Program-made: the position numbers and the translations under genes
Assembly: GCA_036971715.1 (NCBI GenBank)
Contig: JAVHJL010000007.1
Coordinates: 2,914,001-2,978,000 of the forward strand
Reading direction: 5' to 3'
DNA: 64,000 nucleotides
Source of the DNA: Arthrobotrys musiformis
Lineage: Eukaryota; Ascomycota; Orbiliomycetes; Orbiliales; Orbiliaceae
Part shown: in pieces, positions 12,189-24,000 of the stretch
Layout: each line of letters opens with the position of its first letter
Position numbering within the stretch: the first letter of the stretch is position 1
The notes under the pieces: generated by a model
The model's input: only the letters and a program-made list of their open reading frames with translations
Database searches by the model: none
What the model was told of the DNA's origin: nothing

Positions 12189-12719
12189 TTAGATAGCAGA
12201 TAGGGTAACAGGCGTGCACATAGACCAGGTGGTTGGTCCGATCCAGAGAAGAATCTGAGAGCCATCGTCGCAGGCATAGAGCTTGGGCGAGGTAGCTCTA
12301 ATGATTCCGATAGCTCCCGATGCGGGATCCAAAGTCCAAGACTCGAAGCCGCATTCATTGGTATCGATGCAGTTGCTGATGTCGGTCTCATTCCTGAAGG
12401 AGATTGGGGCAGGTGTCTCTTCGTAAAGATCACCCTGATTCAAAAATGTCTGGGAAAAGACAGTGACATCGGTTTCATCAGTGGCGCTCAATTCATTGCT
12501 TGCAGAGTCATAGCTGAATGCGGTGGCATCAGCGGATGGAACGAGTCCGACATAGTTTGTTCCATCAACTTCTGTGACTTGAAGGAAAGTGTCCGAGGAG
12601 ATGCCCGACCCGGTAACTTTAAGTGTGTAGGTAGACAACTGGCGCTCAGAGAGCTCTTTGGCAGCTGGAACGGCAGCAGCTCCCAAGATAAGGAGGGAAG
12701 AAATGATAAGTCGCAACAT
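12189..12719 (-). CDS. secreted protein of unknown function, 176 aa
   Basis: Single exon with ATG at 12719. Residues 1-16 (MLRLIISSLLILGAAA) are a signal peptide, followed by a short pro-region ending ELSERQ, a possible processing site. The rest (TYTLKVTGSG..., about 145 residues) has beta-strand-like alternation, an N-glycosylation site (FRNETD) and four cysteines late in the chain (SNCIDTNECGF, LYACDD, SMCTP), consistent with two disulfides. I do not recognise the family; the pattern is typical of secreted or wall-associated fungal proteins. On the minus strand a TATTTAAG sits roughly 180 bp upstream and could be the TATA box. It converges on the 10606 peptide gene, making two secreted-protein genes side by side. 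Confidence 0.75.
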   Translation of the reverse strand: MLRLIISSLLILGAAAVPAAKELSERQLSTYTLKVTGSGISSDTFLQVTEVDGTNYVGLVPSADATAFSYDSASNELSATDETDVTVFSQTFLNQGDLYEETPAPISFRNETDISNCIDTNECGFESWTLDPASGAIGIIRATSPKLYACDDGSQILLWIGPTTWSMCTPVTLSAI

Positions 12720-15700
12720 CTTCGAAATGTGTATCGAGGGTACGGAGTAGTACGTGTATGTACGATAAGTGAAGATATGAAAAATGAAGGTAAGGGTCTT
12801 CTTGCGACTAGTTAAACGAAGAGGAAGGAATGACTGTCAAGGCCTATGCGTCTGAAGAACAAAGGATAACCCCTTCAACGAATGGGGTGGCCATGCTCTT
12901 AAATAGCAATGAAACGAAACATTCAACATGGCGGCCTCGTGGCGATCGGCAACGGTATCAACCTCTTCTAGCGGGCGTTCGCTCCTTCATCCCAAGTTCC
13001 AAATAAAAAATAAAAAAAATAAAATAAGCGATGGCTTCTTACTGTGTAGGGCATCCGTTACGAAGCCGTCAGTACACCGGTGGGGCAGTACATAGTATAT
13101 TAGAAATGAAGTGTTTAGCGTTGTTAGCGTTGCGTTTAGGCCCTTCGATAAATTCTGTGGTCCTGTGGCAATGTGGGCACCAATCAGGGGAAATAAAATT
13201 TGACTTGGCCTCGCAAAAGTTCTTGTGATTGACTGAGCCCCTGATCCTGCCACCCCATCATGGTAGAATGCGGTACCGAGTCTTGTCCTTCTAGGCTCGC
13301 GGCGGATATGTGCATCCGTAGACATTGAGGCCGCAGCTGCCGACGCCTAAATTCTACTGTGCCGAACATATGGGACAATGACACCGGCGTTGGGGTTTTG
13401 AGAACGTTTCGACAGTGTTGGATTAGCGAGCCAAAAGTACGAATATGGTCATACCCGATTCCCCATTGCGGGAACCCTCGAACACGGCTGGCCGACATTG
13501 CGAGAGGAGGAATATCCAAATATTGGAAATGGGGGATGGGTCAAGGACACAAAGCACAAGCTGCTTCATCATCCACGATCATTCAAGGAAATGTGACGAG
13601 AGATGGACAATAAGGATCAAGGATATGTGATTTAATGACAGGGAACACGAAACAGCACTTTCCCCTTAACCGTTAGTCGCCCCACGTGGGAGCCTATCCG
13701 AATCCACGTTGACAGCAGCGATTTCATGATGCACCCTGCTCTTTGCCCACTGCCAATTCAGATATCCCAGCAAGCGGGTCTCTTATCAATAAATACGCAG
13801 ATGGACCCAGTGTCAGTACTGCGATGTTTCGTGGTGTTTATTTGCACTCAGGGGGTTTACCTAACAAGTTGCCTCGTTAGCGAAATCCAGAAAATCACTG
13901 CTTAAAGCGTCTAGGCGTCTGTGCTCACAGCTGACAAGAGAGAAGAAAAAAAAGGTGAGAGATCAGAACACCAGGCCGCATGCGGTAGTATTATACGGAG
14001 GAGTGCACCAAGCTATTTTCCGTTGCATCCGCCCAGTGCTAAGAGTCTATCGTGAAATTTCTGGCGTCGAGCTCAACGGATTTGGCAGCAAGACAGACCT
14101 AAGCATGGTAACCCCTAGTTGATTCATGATTGTAGATATAGTTTGCTTCCTGTGCCGTTTCTTAGCCCTTATGCGGTACAAGACCCGCCCTTGCAATTGC
14201 TATCGCCTTCATTCCGTCTCAATATATGTACAGATAAAGTATTGTGTAGCACTGGGAGGAATAAACATGGATTGAGTAAATAATACTTTGAATATAGGAC
14301 ATCAGGTGGAGTTCATCGACCAGCATCCCAAGTATAGTTTGTACAACCCGCAGCACGATACTCCAAGAAAACGGTGGGGTGTTAAGCTCCAAGAGTCAAG
14401 ATCCCTACTTTTGTACTCACAATGTACTGCAGGTCCAGAATTTCGCAGCGGTAAAGACTACCCAAAACCCTAATTCCCCTGCAGCTCTTAGTTCGACATC
14501 TGAACACTTGCCGAGAGGCAAAAGCCTGAGCACGGTCAATTAAACGTGGTTACTATCACAACGTGGCTTTGTTCACTTTTTCAGGGATACGAAGATATCG
14601 ACAAATTTGATACGAACTAAATTCCGAGTTTTCCGGGTCTGGCCTGCGATATTTTTCTCCTTCTACCCTGAACTGTGTAACATCAATCGCGATCAGCTAC
14701 AAGGTTCGCGAATCTTATATAGAGAGCATGAGCACGGTTGGGGATACATTTGTTCGATAACGCCTGGTTTTAAAGCTTTCGACTTCGCGATTCGATGAAA
14801 GGCTGGCGTCAATGGAAGTAGCACTGGCTGCATTTGTGGAAGCGGAAACCGGGAGCTAGTTTCGAACGATTTGAAGAAGCTGGACAATAGGCTTCAGCCA
14901 TCAACGGCACAATGCGAAAGAAACCTCTGACATACAGCCATGTCTTGGGTTTTAGTGCCAACTCAGCGGAACCGGCACCGTTCGCGAGCTTCTGTGGAGA
15001 ACGAGTACTTCACGCACACACACAATATATCCAGGAAAAGAATTTGGGTAGCATACTTGCTTATAGTTGGGATATATTGGCCGAAGATTAGCAATCGGTT
15101 ATGCAATTCGACTATTCATTTGTTTCTATACTGGTCCAAGAAAACGTTAAATTCAAGGCTAATGCAACATGCATTACATACTAAATTGCAATCGATTTCC
15201 CAGCTAGTCTGGGAACTCAGCTCCGGAATTGGGCCAGACACGGCCCACTATTCTGTCGTAGTATCTGAGTTATTTTAATGATATAGGCCGCTAATACGCG
15301 GACGCCCAGACCCACCATACCAGTTCAACCCAAAATGCCCAGGCATCATGACCCCATGATGTCCACAAAACCCACAAAGTTTCCAGCTGTTGCGGTCCAA
15401 AAAAAGTTCGATCAGTCAAAGCTGTTGACATTGGATGAACAGCCAAAATGTCCTCGGAAGTTCGAACTTCCATTCTCCTTTTTGCTCGTGTCAATCCTCA
15501 CTGCCCAGGTTTTTGTTATGTCGACTCGCCAACATGGTGCGGCTGAACGACCCCTTTGCATGGTGCCAAGTTCCGATATGCGCAACCTAGTCCAGCTCAA
15601 ATGCAAAAGTCATGCCAGCGTTCGCAGGTGCGCGACAAAGAACTTTCACGTCGAGCTCCATTCCGGTGGCGTTTATTTACTTTCTCCATTGGCCCAATCG

Positions 15701-16146
15701 ACCACTTTAAGTTCAAGTCCGACAGCACATTCGGTATAAATCCAGAATTTATACCGCTTGCTACTAACCGTTGAGGCCTTGTGCATAAAATCCTACCACG
15801 CTACCCAGCCGTCGCACTCGCAATGGTATTCCTATCATCAGTTAACCCAGGAGAGCCTCAGTTGGTTTGTCCCTTAAATGCTCAATGGTCCACTCTACTC
15901 AGCTTGAAGCAAGATAACTAGGGTCGCCGTATGCAGCGCTGCAGCTGAAATCTTTCTGCCGCATACTTTTGCGGCTAGTTCATGCATCGCAGATGTGTTC
16001 GTCGCAGTCGGGGGCTTTGGGGCCGCATGATTCCCAGCAGCCGGAATGGACCGAAGATATCTCGAGAGCCAATTGATAGCCGCTCGGAAATTCCATGAAT
16101 CCATATTTCATCGGGAGTATTGATGAGTGACGACCATTGAAGCTGA
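12720..16146. other. 3.4-kb intergenic stretch
   Basis: Frames of up to about 134 codons exist (for example 15335-15739 +, and 12987-13519 - and 13359-13613 +), but none shows a domain, signal peptide or coherent composition. It should include the promoters of the 12189 gene (-) and the 16251 gene (+). Confidence 0.4.
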
Positions 16147-16152
16147 TATAAA
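16147..16152 (+). promoter_or_regulatory. TATA box of the 16251 gene
   Basis: TATAAA within GATATAAAGGCG, 104 bp upstream of the ATG that begins the signal peptide. Its position supports 16251 as the genuine start. Confidence 0.55.
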
Positions 16153-16250
16153 GGCGCCGCAAATCCTTCCTCTAATGGTATTGTTCTCGGCAGCTTGCAC
16201 CTAAATATCGAAAGTTTAGACCCTTTCTTTGCCCTATATCTACTTTCGCG

Positions 16251-17419
16251 ATGCATCTCTCTATAATCGGGACCCTTCCCTCCGCAGCGTCAATCATCAC
16301 ATCGGCGCTATGCGCCCCCCTTGCAGACAATGAAATAGACAAGTCTCCGAGTCTGGATCACCGGCCCTTTCCAAGAGCAGAAGTTTGCACGTGTTGCCTT
16401 CCCGCATTGACCATAACCCCTCCTCGACGAAAATTTTCGTGACAAAAACAACCGAGACTGTTTACACGACCAAGACCCTGACAAAACCAACAGTGGTCTC
16501 GGTTACCGTTACAGAGACCCCGATAGCCACCGCATATATAACAGGCACTACTGTTTACACAACAACATCCGTTCGGGAGCCAGTTCACGGAGATAGCACT
16601 ACAATTACGCTTTGGGAGACAACATGGGTTACGTTGCCAGAAGTCGTCACTGCGACGGTAACACCTGATGCTGTAACCCAAACGGCGTATACGCTCATTG
16701 GAGGAACTAAGTTTTGGAAGCGCGATAATGCTCTAGTCGCCAGAGGACCGAAAATAACAGATGCCGATTGCCCCTGTGTCAATCTTGAGTGCATGACTGC
16801 AGTGGCTACCACCGAAAAAGTGACTCTTACAAGTGTCTCGACTGTCTTCAAATCTGAAGTGGGGACCAGTGTCACGGTCTTCACCCCGACCACAAAGTCG
16901 AAAACTACGACTCTCAAATTCACGTTGACGACATGGGTCTCTAGCGTAATCACATATACTGCGATTGCGTTACCCACTGAAGAAGCCACCACTGTCTATG
17001 ACGAGACTTTCACCGTAACATACACTACTACTAGCACCGAGGGACCGCTGGAGCCCGTAACCACTTACGTCACAGCAGACGCCTCCGTTACAACCAACAC
17101 GGTTTCCTTCACGCAGGTTGCATACTTCCCATCAGCGACGATAGTCATCGGCGGGCACGGCGATGCTCCTGCTGCGGATGGAGAGACGGAGGCATATGCG
17201 GTCGATCTATGCGCTTCATGGTGCGCTAAGAAGCCGGAATGCATGGATTGGGCGATTAGATCTGACAACGGGTGGCCTTTTGGAACAAGAAATCCACCTA
17301 CTAAATACTGTGTTTGGTTCGACGCTTCGAACAGGTTTGATGTTGATAATATGACACCATATCTACTGGGAGGTTTCCCATGGGTTACGGATACCGCTGT
17401 TTGGAAACGTATTGATTAG
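16251..17419 (+). CDS. secreted Thr/Val-rich protein with Apple/PAN-like C-terminus; apparent 1-base frameshift
   Basis: The ATG at 16251 opens a frame with a signal peptide (MHLSIIGTLPSAASIITSALCA) and a pro-region ending PRAEVCTCC, but it stops at 16442. The main body is in another frame from about 16420 to 17419. Adding one C to the CCCC run at 16417-16420 would join TIT to PSSTKIF and give 389 aa, so I read this as one gene with a one-base deletion (sequencing error or genuine inactivation). Its middle is rich in Thr and Val (TTVYTTTS, TVTVTE) as in O-glycosylated wall or surface proteins, and has an internal KRD site and a CPCVNLEC motif resembling the N-terminal CTCC part. The C-terminus (DLCASWCAKKPECMDW... 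YCVWFD) resembles an Apple/PAN fold, known for carbohydrate or protein binding. No intron with good splice sites removes the frame break. Confidence 0.65.
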
Positions 17420-17612
17420 GGGACTTAGAGTCGTCTAGTACAACTTGTACACGAATAATGATTTGTATTTACAGTTTTGTAGTTAAGATACTAGTATACC
17501 CGTGGGTGTTAATACAATGCATCGATAGACGGTGTGGACTTTTTGTCAGAATACGCGAGACCAGTCAGAATCAGAAAACCCGATGTGATGTATCGTATAT
17601 GCGTGTTCGAAT

Positions 17613-17630
17613 CCCTGCCTCAGGAGCGCC
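17613..17630 (+). repeat. 18-bp dispersed repeat, copy 2
   Basis: CCCTGCCTCAGGAGCGCC, identical to 9732-9749, with partly similar right flank. It sits about 200 bp downstream of the 16251 gene. Confidence 0.6.
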
Positions 17631-18232
17631 TGGTCCCGAGGCTATATTCGAATATCCTCTTCCGCTTTGTCTATATAATCCCACTGACTACGAGACAATT
17701 TGTCTGGTATAGATATATTAGCACCCTGGTGGTCTGGGTACGAGTTCAGTATATTGGTTTCATCGGTTCTAGTTCGCACTGCTTCGGATTCGGCGGTCGC
17801 GATTGAACCAAAAACCGTGATTCCAGAATACTTGTACATGATTACATGCGCGTATGCGTTTGTGGTTTAGGCGTGTCATCGGACGCGAATAAATACCGAA
17901 GACCTAATCTGGGGGACGCTCCCGAAGACCCCGTTCCCGTAGTTCTAGAAATTGCTAGTACCTTCTGGAATTCCTGGTGGAAGACGCTTAGCTATAGCAA
18001 TTCTCGCAACCGAAAATTCTATTATCATTGCGCATTTAGTACACGCATCGGGACCAGTTTGACGAATCTGAGCAAAGGGAATACGGCGTGACGTTCATCC
18101 TGGCGGTTTTTCGTATAAATTTATTGGGATTTCGTAAAACCTAGTACCTATCCTTCATGAATTCAATGGGTGTAGGCGAGATCGTTTAAACACCGTTGAA
18201 AGCTAGCTGACAGATGCAATAGACCTCCAGGG

Positions 18233-18338
18233 TTATATATCCTTCTTGCGTAAGCAGTTATATATCCTTCTTGCGTAAGCAGTTATATATCCTTCTTGCG
18301 TAAGCAGTTATATATCCTTCTTGCGTAAGCAGTTATAT
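18233..18338. repeat. 25-bp tandem repeat, 4.2 perfect copies
   Basis: Four identical 25-bp units (18233, 18258, 18283 and 18308), each starting TTATATATCC and ending GTAAGCAG, followed by a 6-bp partial copy. The lack of any mismatch between copies implies recent expansion or ongoing homogenisation. It lies in a gene-free region. Confidence 0.95.
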
Positions 18339-19704
18339 GAGCGTTGCAATATTTATGGGGGGTAGATGCAATGAAAGGAAGGAACCGTCTCCCGATTCTG
18401 GGGAGTCACTTTCCTAATTGTCATTCCTTCCCCTAGCCCTGGGCGCATGCACCGCCAATCGCAATGGAGATAATATTATCTAGCTTCGAATCAAATATTA
18501 TCTACATTTGTCCAATTAATTTGTCTGATTATCGCCAACATCTCCGCCCAATTCGAGCGTACCTAATAAACAATTTTAAATTTTATATAAAAAAAACCAT
18601 CATGCGCGAGGCCAGTGCTCCCATTAATATCATTTAGTTGGTTCTTGCGCTCCTTTCATTCGTTTCCTTTGTTACTTCACAACTAATTACATATCCAGTA
18701 AAAAGTGAAATGTGGTATCTAGGGTCCAGCCGCTAATATGAGGGCTTTGTACGGTAGTTAGCTAGACTTGGTCTCTAGTCTGCAGAACCAAATAAGGTCT
18801 CAACAGCGACGTCACATAGACGTTAGTATTGAGTTACTCGCTCCCAGGTATCGATTGTGATGAATCTCTGGCTCTCTCAATACTTTTGACATAATCTTAA
18901 TCTCGATTGTCTGCTAGGATGTATAAGAGGCGTAGGATGGCCTTTAGCCTTCAAATTGAGATCACTATTTGTAGAGGCTAGCGGTGAACGAAATCAAATA
19001 TAGCGCTATAACTATATACTATAGCCGCCTAGGTCAATATTTTAACTAGTGTTCTTCAGTAATATCTTATGTCGCAGGTAGCAGTCCGGAGTATCTTAGC
19101 CAATTGATTAATTCGTGGGTGCAGTTGTCGACTCGGCTGGTTTGCTGAGGCAAAATAGTGATGTTTTGGTGTTGCACGTGTTGGATTCTGCGCCAAGCAT
19201 CGGATTCGGCCATTTCTTTTTTCGGTTGTCGTAGCGCTTAACCCCTTGTGAAAAACCGCAAAAAGCTTCACGTCGCAATCGTCTACCGACATCCCTTCTC
19301 TCGAAGCCTGCGAAACTCGACTTCTTTAGACCGCGAATATCTCCACCCCAACGACTCTTCGACGCGTCCGTTAGTGCTGAATCAGGTCGAAGGTCTCCAG
19401 CAAATGGATCTATCCAATAAAATGTCGGGCGGAGGCGCTGGTTTGACGTCATCGCATCAAGGAAATCTATCGCTGCTTGAAGGACTCGGGATTACGATTG
19501 ATATTGGGCTAATTATGTTATCAAATGATATCTAGACTCATTGCAAAGGTATAGGAAGTCATATTTCATTGGTATCATTGACCTCATTCACAGAATTCAC
19601 AAGCTAACAGGATTCTATAGCCATTTTTATGACTTTGACTAACATATCACCACGAAATCGACTAGAGGTCGATATAACCCCTTACGACCCTCAGAATTTC
19701 GTCC

Positions 19705-20112
19705 TTATATGATATATCGATATAAAAGCCTGCCGGGCCTCAGTAGGAGCAGGGCGGGTATGTTTACGCTGGCAAGGCGCCTCCAATGCGGGCCAACATC
19801 CAGCCTAACGACGCCCGCCGGATCGAGAGCCTTATAATTGATATCTAGGATTATGAACTCGGGCCACGATGTATTACGCTGAAAGAATGCGTATGCTTTG
19901 TGCGCCTCGAACTCTCTGTGGATGATAAGGGCTGGTAGTTCAACATCACCAGCCTGATTCAAGGTCACCACCCGAGATCTTGTATTGGAAACGAACACTA
20001 AAGGCGATGTTCCTAGCTTTCCACGGTGGAACTCGAGGGCAATGAAAGACAGCTTCTTGCCCGTCGAAAGAAACATCTTGTTTTCTGGCCTGGGGCTGTG
20101 ATCGAATCTCAT
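19705..20112 (-). CDS. weak hypothetical open frame, 135 aa
   Basis: ATG at 20112. The translation is rich in aliphatic residues, with a phrase SPLVFVSNTRSRVVTL and a later WRRLASVNIPALLLL that recall the conserved blocks of fungal 2EXR-type proteins, but neither is strong. The N-terminal block expected for that family is missing, so if real this is a partial or decayed copy. It may equally be non-coding. Confidence 0.25.
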   Translation of the reverse strand: MRFDHSPRPENKMFLSTGKKLSFIALEFHRGKLGTSPLVFVSNTRSRVVTLNQAGDVELPALIIHREFEAHKAYAFFQRNTSWPEFIILDINYKALDPAGVVRLDVGPHWRRLASVNIPALLLLRPGRLLYRYII

Positions 20113-21027
20113 CCTGGTTCACAACACAATGGTATGAGCTTCGAGGCCCTCGATATGTCTGGATGGCGAAAAGGATGTACTGGGTGTTTTATATTGGTTA
20201 AGCTCTGTTAACCGGTTGGATAGGTTGAGGTATTCTTTTACTCCCGCGAATCACACTTTTGCGTGGGGTAGAGCGTTCTCTCGAAGGTATTGTGGGAGCG
20301 GTATGGCGTCCTTCCAGGGTCCACTGCCCGCTGCCTCCAACTCAGGTAGCCCCCGGCATTGCAATATCTATGGTCAAGGTCTTACGATGCCCCATTGCCT
20401 GTGGTTAGAAGTAGTTAGTTTAAGTTCCGGAGCTCCCGGGTGGCCCTGCAAGGAGTATAATATGTTGTCGAGCATCCTGTAGCTATATATCAATTTCCTA
20501 TATCAATGAATCATAAATCTCCTCGTCCCTTCCCTCGTCCCTCGAGGCCGGGCCGAAACCGTGCCTCAAGTTTGGTTCTGCAGCTTCTTTTTATCCCATT
20601 GGCATTGATTGATACGGGGCTCGGCCGCAAGACAGCGTGGTGTTGTTGTTGATGCTCCGGACGGGGAGCAAGTGGTAGTGGATCCTCGCCTCCTCCCACC
20701 CTGCTAGGAGAAAGGCCCCTCAGACATATATCCCTCCTTCCCACCACGCCCATTCAACCTTTCCTCTTCCTTCCTCCTCATCATCACACCATCACCACAA
20801 CCTCCATCTCTGACCTCCACCAACCACCCTGACATCGTCAAAGCCATCAAAACCATCATCGATCTCCCCATAAACAAGCTCGAGGAGCTCAAATACCTTG
20901 AATTCGCCTGTGACCAGCCAATAGCGAGCCAGATATCACGACTACCAGGTAGCTGGACAACACATCAACAGGCGCGACTTTACCACCGAACCTTTTTTTT
21001 CCAACATCAACATTCACATAAAACAAC

Positions 21028-24000
21028 ATGGCGAGAGCTAAATCGAGAAGCAAGCCGGTCTCGGAGGACGAGGATATGACCCGAGACGAAGATGTTCCTA
21101 TGGATGTATGCTTCCCTCCCCCCAAATGAGTCTACTTGTCGAGGTGCAGCCTTGGTGCCTCGAGTCCTGGCTTAGATACCATCTATCGGATACTCGAGCT
21201 AACTACCTAAATAATCTATAGGATGCTGAAGTCGAATCTCCAGATGCCTCCGAAGGAGAAGAGCAGGCTGATGATGAGGATGATGAAGACGCCTCTCAGC
21301 CAATCAACAAGAGGCAACGAAGAACAGAGATTAATAATGAACGTCGAAAGCAGTTCGGCCTCCAGAAAGAAGATCTCCAATCTGCAAAGGTATTGTGCTC
21401 TGCCCCATTGTTCCTTCCTCCTGTTTGATACGTGTAGATTGTTGTTAGTGCTTTCAACATATTTTTGCCCTTTTTAATTTTCCTCTTTCTGGCAAAATTG
21501 GTGTTCCGCGACAATTTTGCTTGGGTATAACTTTTGATTTACTTTTTTTGGAGAGCCCGTTTTTTCTGGCGGGTTTGTTGGCGTTGTTTTGGAGTCTTTT
21601 TGTGGATGGTCGATTTGATTGGGCTAACATGATTTCGGTAATTGTTTGATCGGGAATTTTAGTATGCGGACTCCGCTAAGAGATTTGCCTATTTGATTGG
21701 TCTGACGGGTAAGTGTGCATGACAGCCCCATTCCCGTGGATATTTGGTCGTGTTGATTAACTTGCAACTAACTCGTGACAGATCTGTTCCGTCACTTCAT
21801 CGGATTGAATCCCGAGTTAGCAAAGGCTGTAGAGCAAGCCGATGTTATCAATAGCAATAAGAAGAAGGGCAGAAATTCTACTGCCCCAGGAAGCAGAACC
21901 CGCAGAACGGAGAAGGAAGAAGATGCCGAACTCCTGCAGGACGAAATCAATGCTGACGAATCCGAGCAACGCACCATCTTCTCGGAAAGTCCGAGCTGTA
22001 AGTTTCAACCGATTGAGATGAGGTCTAGCAGAGAGCGAATTCCTAACTTTTACATAGATATCGAGGGCCAGATGCGTGACTACCAGGTTGCCGGCTTGAA
22101 TTGGCTTATCTCCTTGCACGAGAATGGTATCTCGGGCATTTTGGCCGATGAGATGGGTCTCGGAAAGACCCTGCAGACAATTTCAGTAAGTTCGGCCGGC
22201 TCTCTTTTTCATGTCTGGATCGAAAACTGACACAAAGCACTTAGTTCATTGGATATCTGAGGTTTATCCAGAATATTAAGGGACCCCATTTGGTCATTGT
22301 CCCGAAATCCACTCTTGACAATTGGCAGAGAGAATTTGCTAGGTGGATTCCTGACATCCACACACTCGTTCTTCAGGGCGCCAAAGACCAAAGGCAAGAA
22401 CTCATCAACCAGCGTTTGTTGCCTCAGGATTTCGATGTTTGTATCACAAGCTACGAGATGGTAATGCGAGAAAAACACCATCTGAAGAAGTTTGCTTGGA
22501 AATACATCATCGTCGACGAGGCGCATCGTATCAAGAATGAGGAATCCTCTCTATCGAAAATCGTCCGAATGTTCGAGTCCCGAGGACGTCTTTTGATCAC
22601 TGGCACCCCACTCCAAAATAACCTCCACGAGCTCTGGGCCTTGTTGAACTTTCTCCTTCCAGACGTGTTTAGCAGCTCGGAGGCTTTCGACGAATGGTTC
22701 GAGGGTAGTGGCCACGACCAAGATACCGTTGTCTTGCAGCTCCACAAGGTCCTTCGACCTTTCCTTCTGCGTCGTGTCAAGGCCGATGTTGAGAAGAGTC
22801 TGCTCCCCAAAAAAGGTACGTCATCAGGTGTGAGGCTTCCTTCCGGCTTCAAGGATTAACGATATGACAGAATGCAATCTCTACGTGGGCATGTCCGACA
22901 TGCAAATCAAACAATATCGTAATATTCTCGAAAAGGACATCGACGCCCTGAACGGGCAACATATGGGCAAGCGAGAGTCCAAAACACGTCTCCTTAACAT
23001 CGTCATGCAGCTCCGTAAATGCTGCAACCACCCGTACCTGTTTGATGGAGCCGAGCCCGGCCCTCCATACACTACCGATGAGCATTTGGTTTTCAATGCT
23101 GGCAAGATGGTCGTTTTGGACAAACTTTTGAAGCGTATGCAGGAGAAAGGTTCGAGAGTTCTTATTTTCTCGCAGATGTCCCGTGTCTTGGATATCCTTG
23201 AGGACTACTGCATGTTCCGGAAGTTTAAGTACAACCGTATCGATGGAAGCACTCCTCATGACGACCGTATTGCAGCCATTGACGAGTACAATAAGCCTGG
23301 ATCGGAGAAGTTTATCTTCTTGTTGACGACTCGTGCCGGTGGCCTGGGTATCAATTTAACGACTGCCGATATTGTCGTACTTTATGATAGCGATTGGGTA
23401 AGCTTTGATGGTGGATGAACTTGAGGTATTAAAGATAAACTAATAAGTCACTAGAACCCCCAAGCCGATCTTCAAGCAATGGACCGTGCGCATCGTATTG
23501 GCCAAACCAAACAAGTCTACGTTTACCGTTTCATTACCGAAAATGCTATCGAGGAAAAGATTATCGAGCGTGCCGCTCAAAAGCTTCGACTTGATCAACT
23601 CGTTATTCAACAAGGCCGAGCTCAACCGGCTTCAAAGAATACATCTAGCAATGAGGACCTCCTTGGTATTATCCAGCATGGCGCGCAGCAAATTATGGAT
23701 AAGGCTAGCGCCAAAGATGGTAAAAAGGGTACTATCGACGATGACGAGGACATTGACGCGTACATTAACAAGGGAACCGAGAAAACCGAAAAGATGAAGG
23801 CTAAATTCTCAACCATGGGTCTGGAGGATGTCCAAAGATTCAACTCCGATTCGGCTTACGAATGGAACGGCCAGGATTTCCAGAAGAAGGAAGCGACGAT
23901 GAATTTCAACTGGATTAATCCAGCGAAGAGAGAAAGGAAGGAACAGATCTACTCTGTCGACAAATACTATTCGACTATTCTAAACCCGAAGGTTCCAAAG

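Larger units (their letters stand above)
17420..21027. other. 3.6-kb intergenic stretch with tandem array
   Basis: Apart from the 25-bp tandem array at 18233-18338, the second copy of an 18-bp repeat at 17613-17630, and a weak minus-strand open frame at 19705-20112, nothing is recognisable. A 12-bp palindrome TATAGCGCTATA near 19002 also occurs near 49600. The last 300 bp are the leader region of the ISWI gene. Confidence 0.4.

Noticed and set aside
16289..16383. Introns that might reconcile the two frames of the 16251 gene
   Set aside because: The possible GT-AG pairs are 33-41 nt (too short), or would remove most of the signal peptide; none has a branch site.
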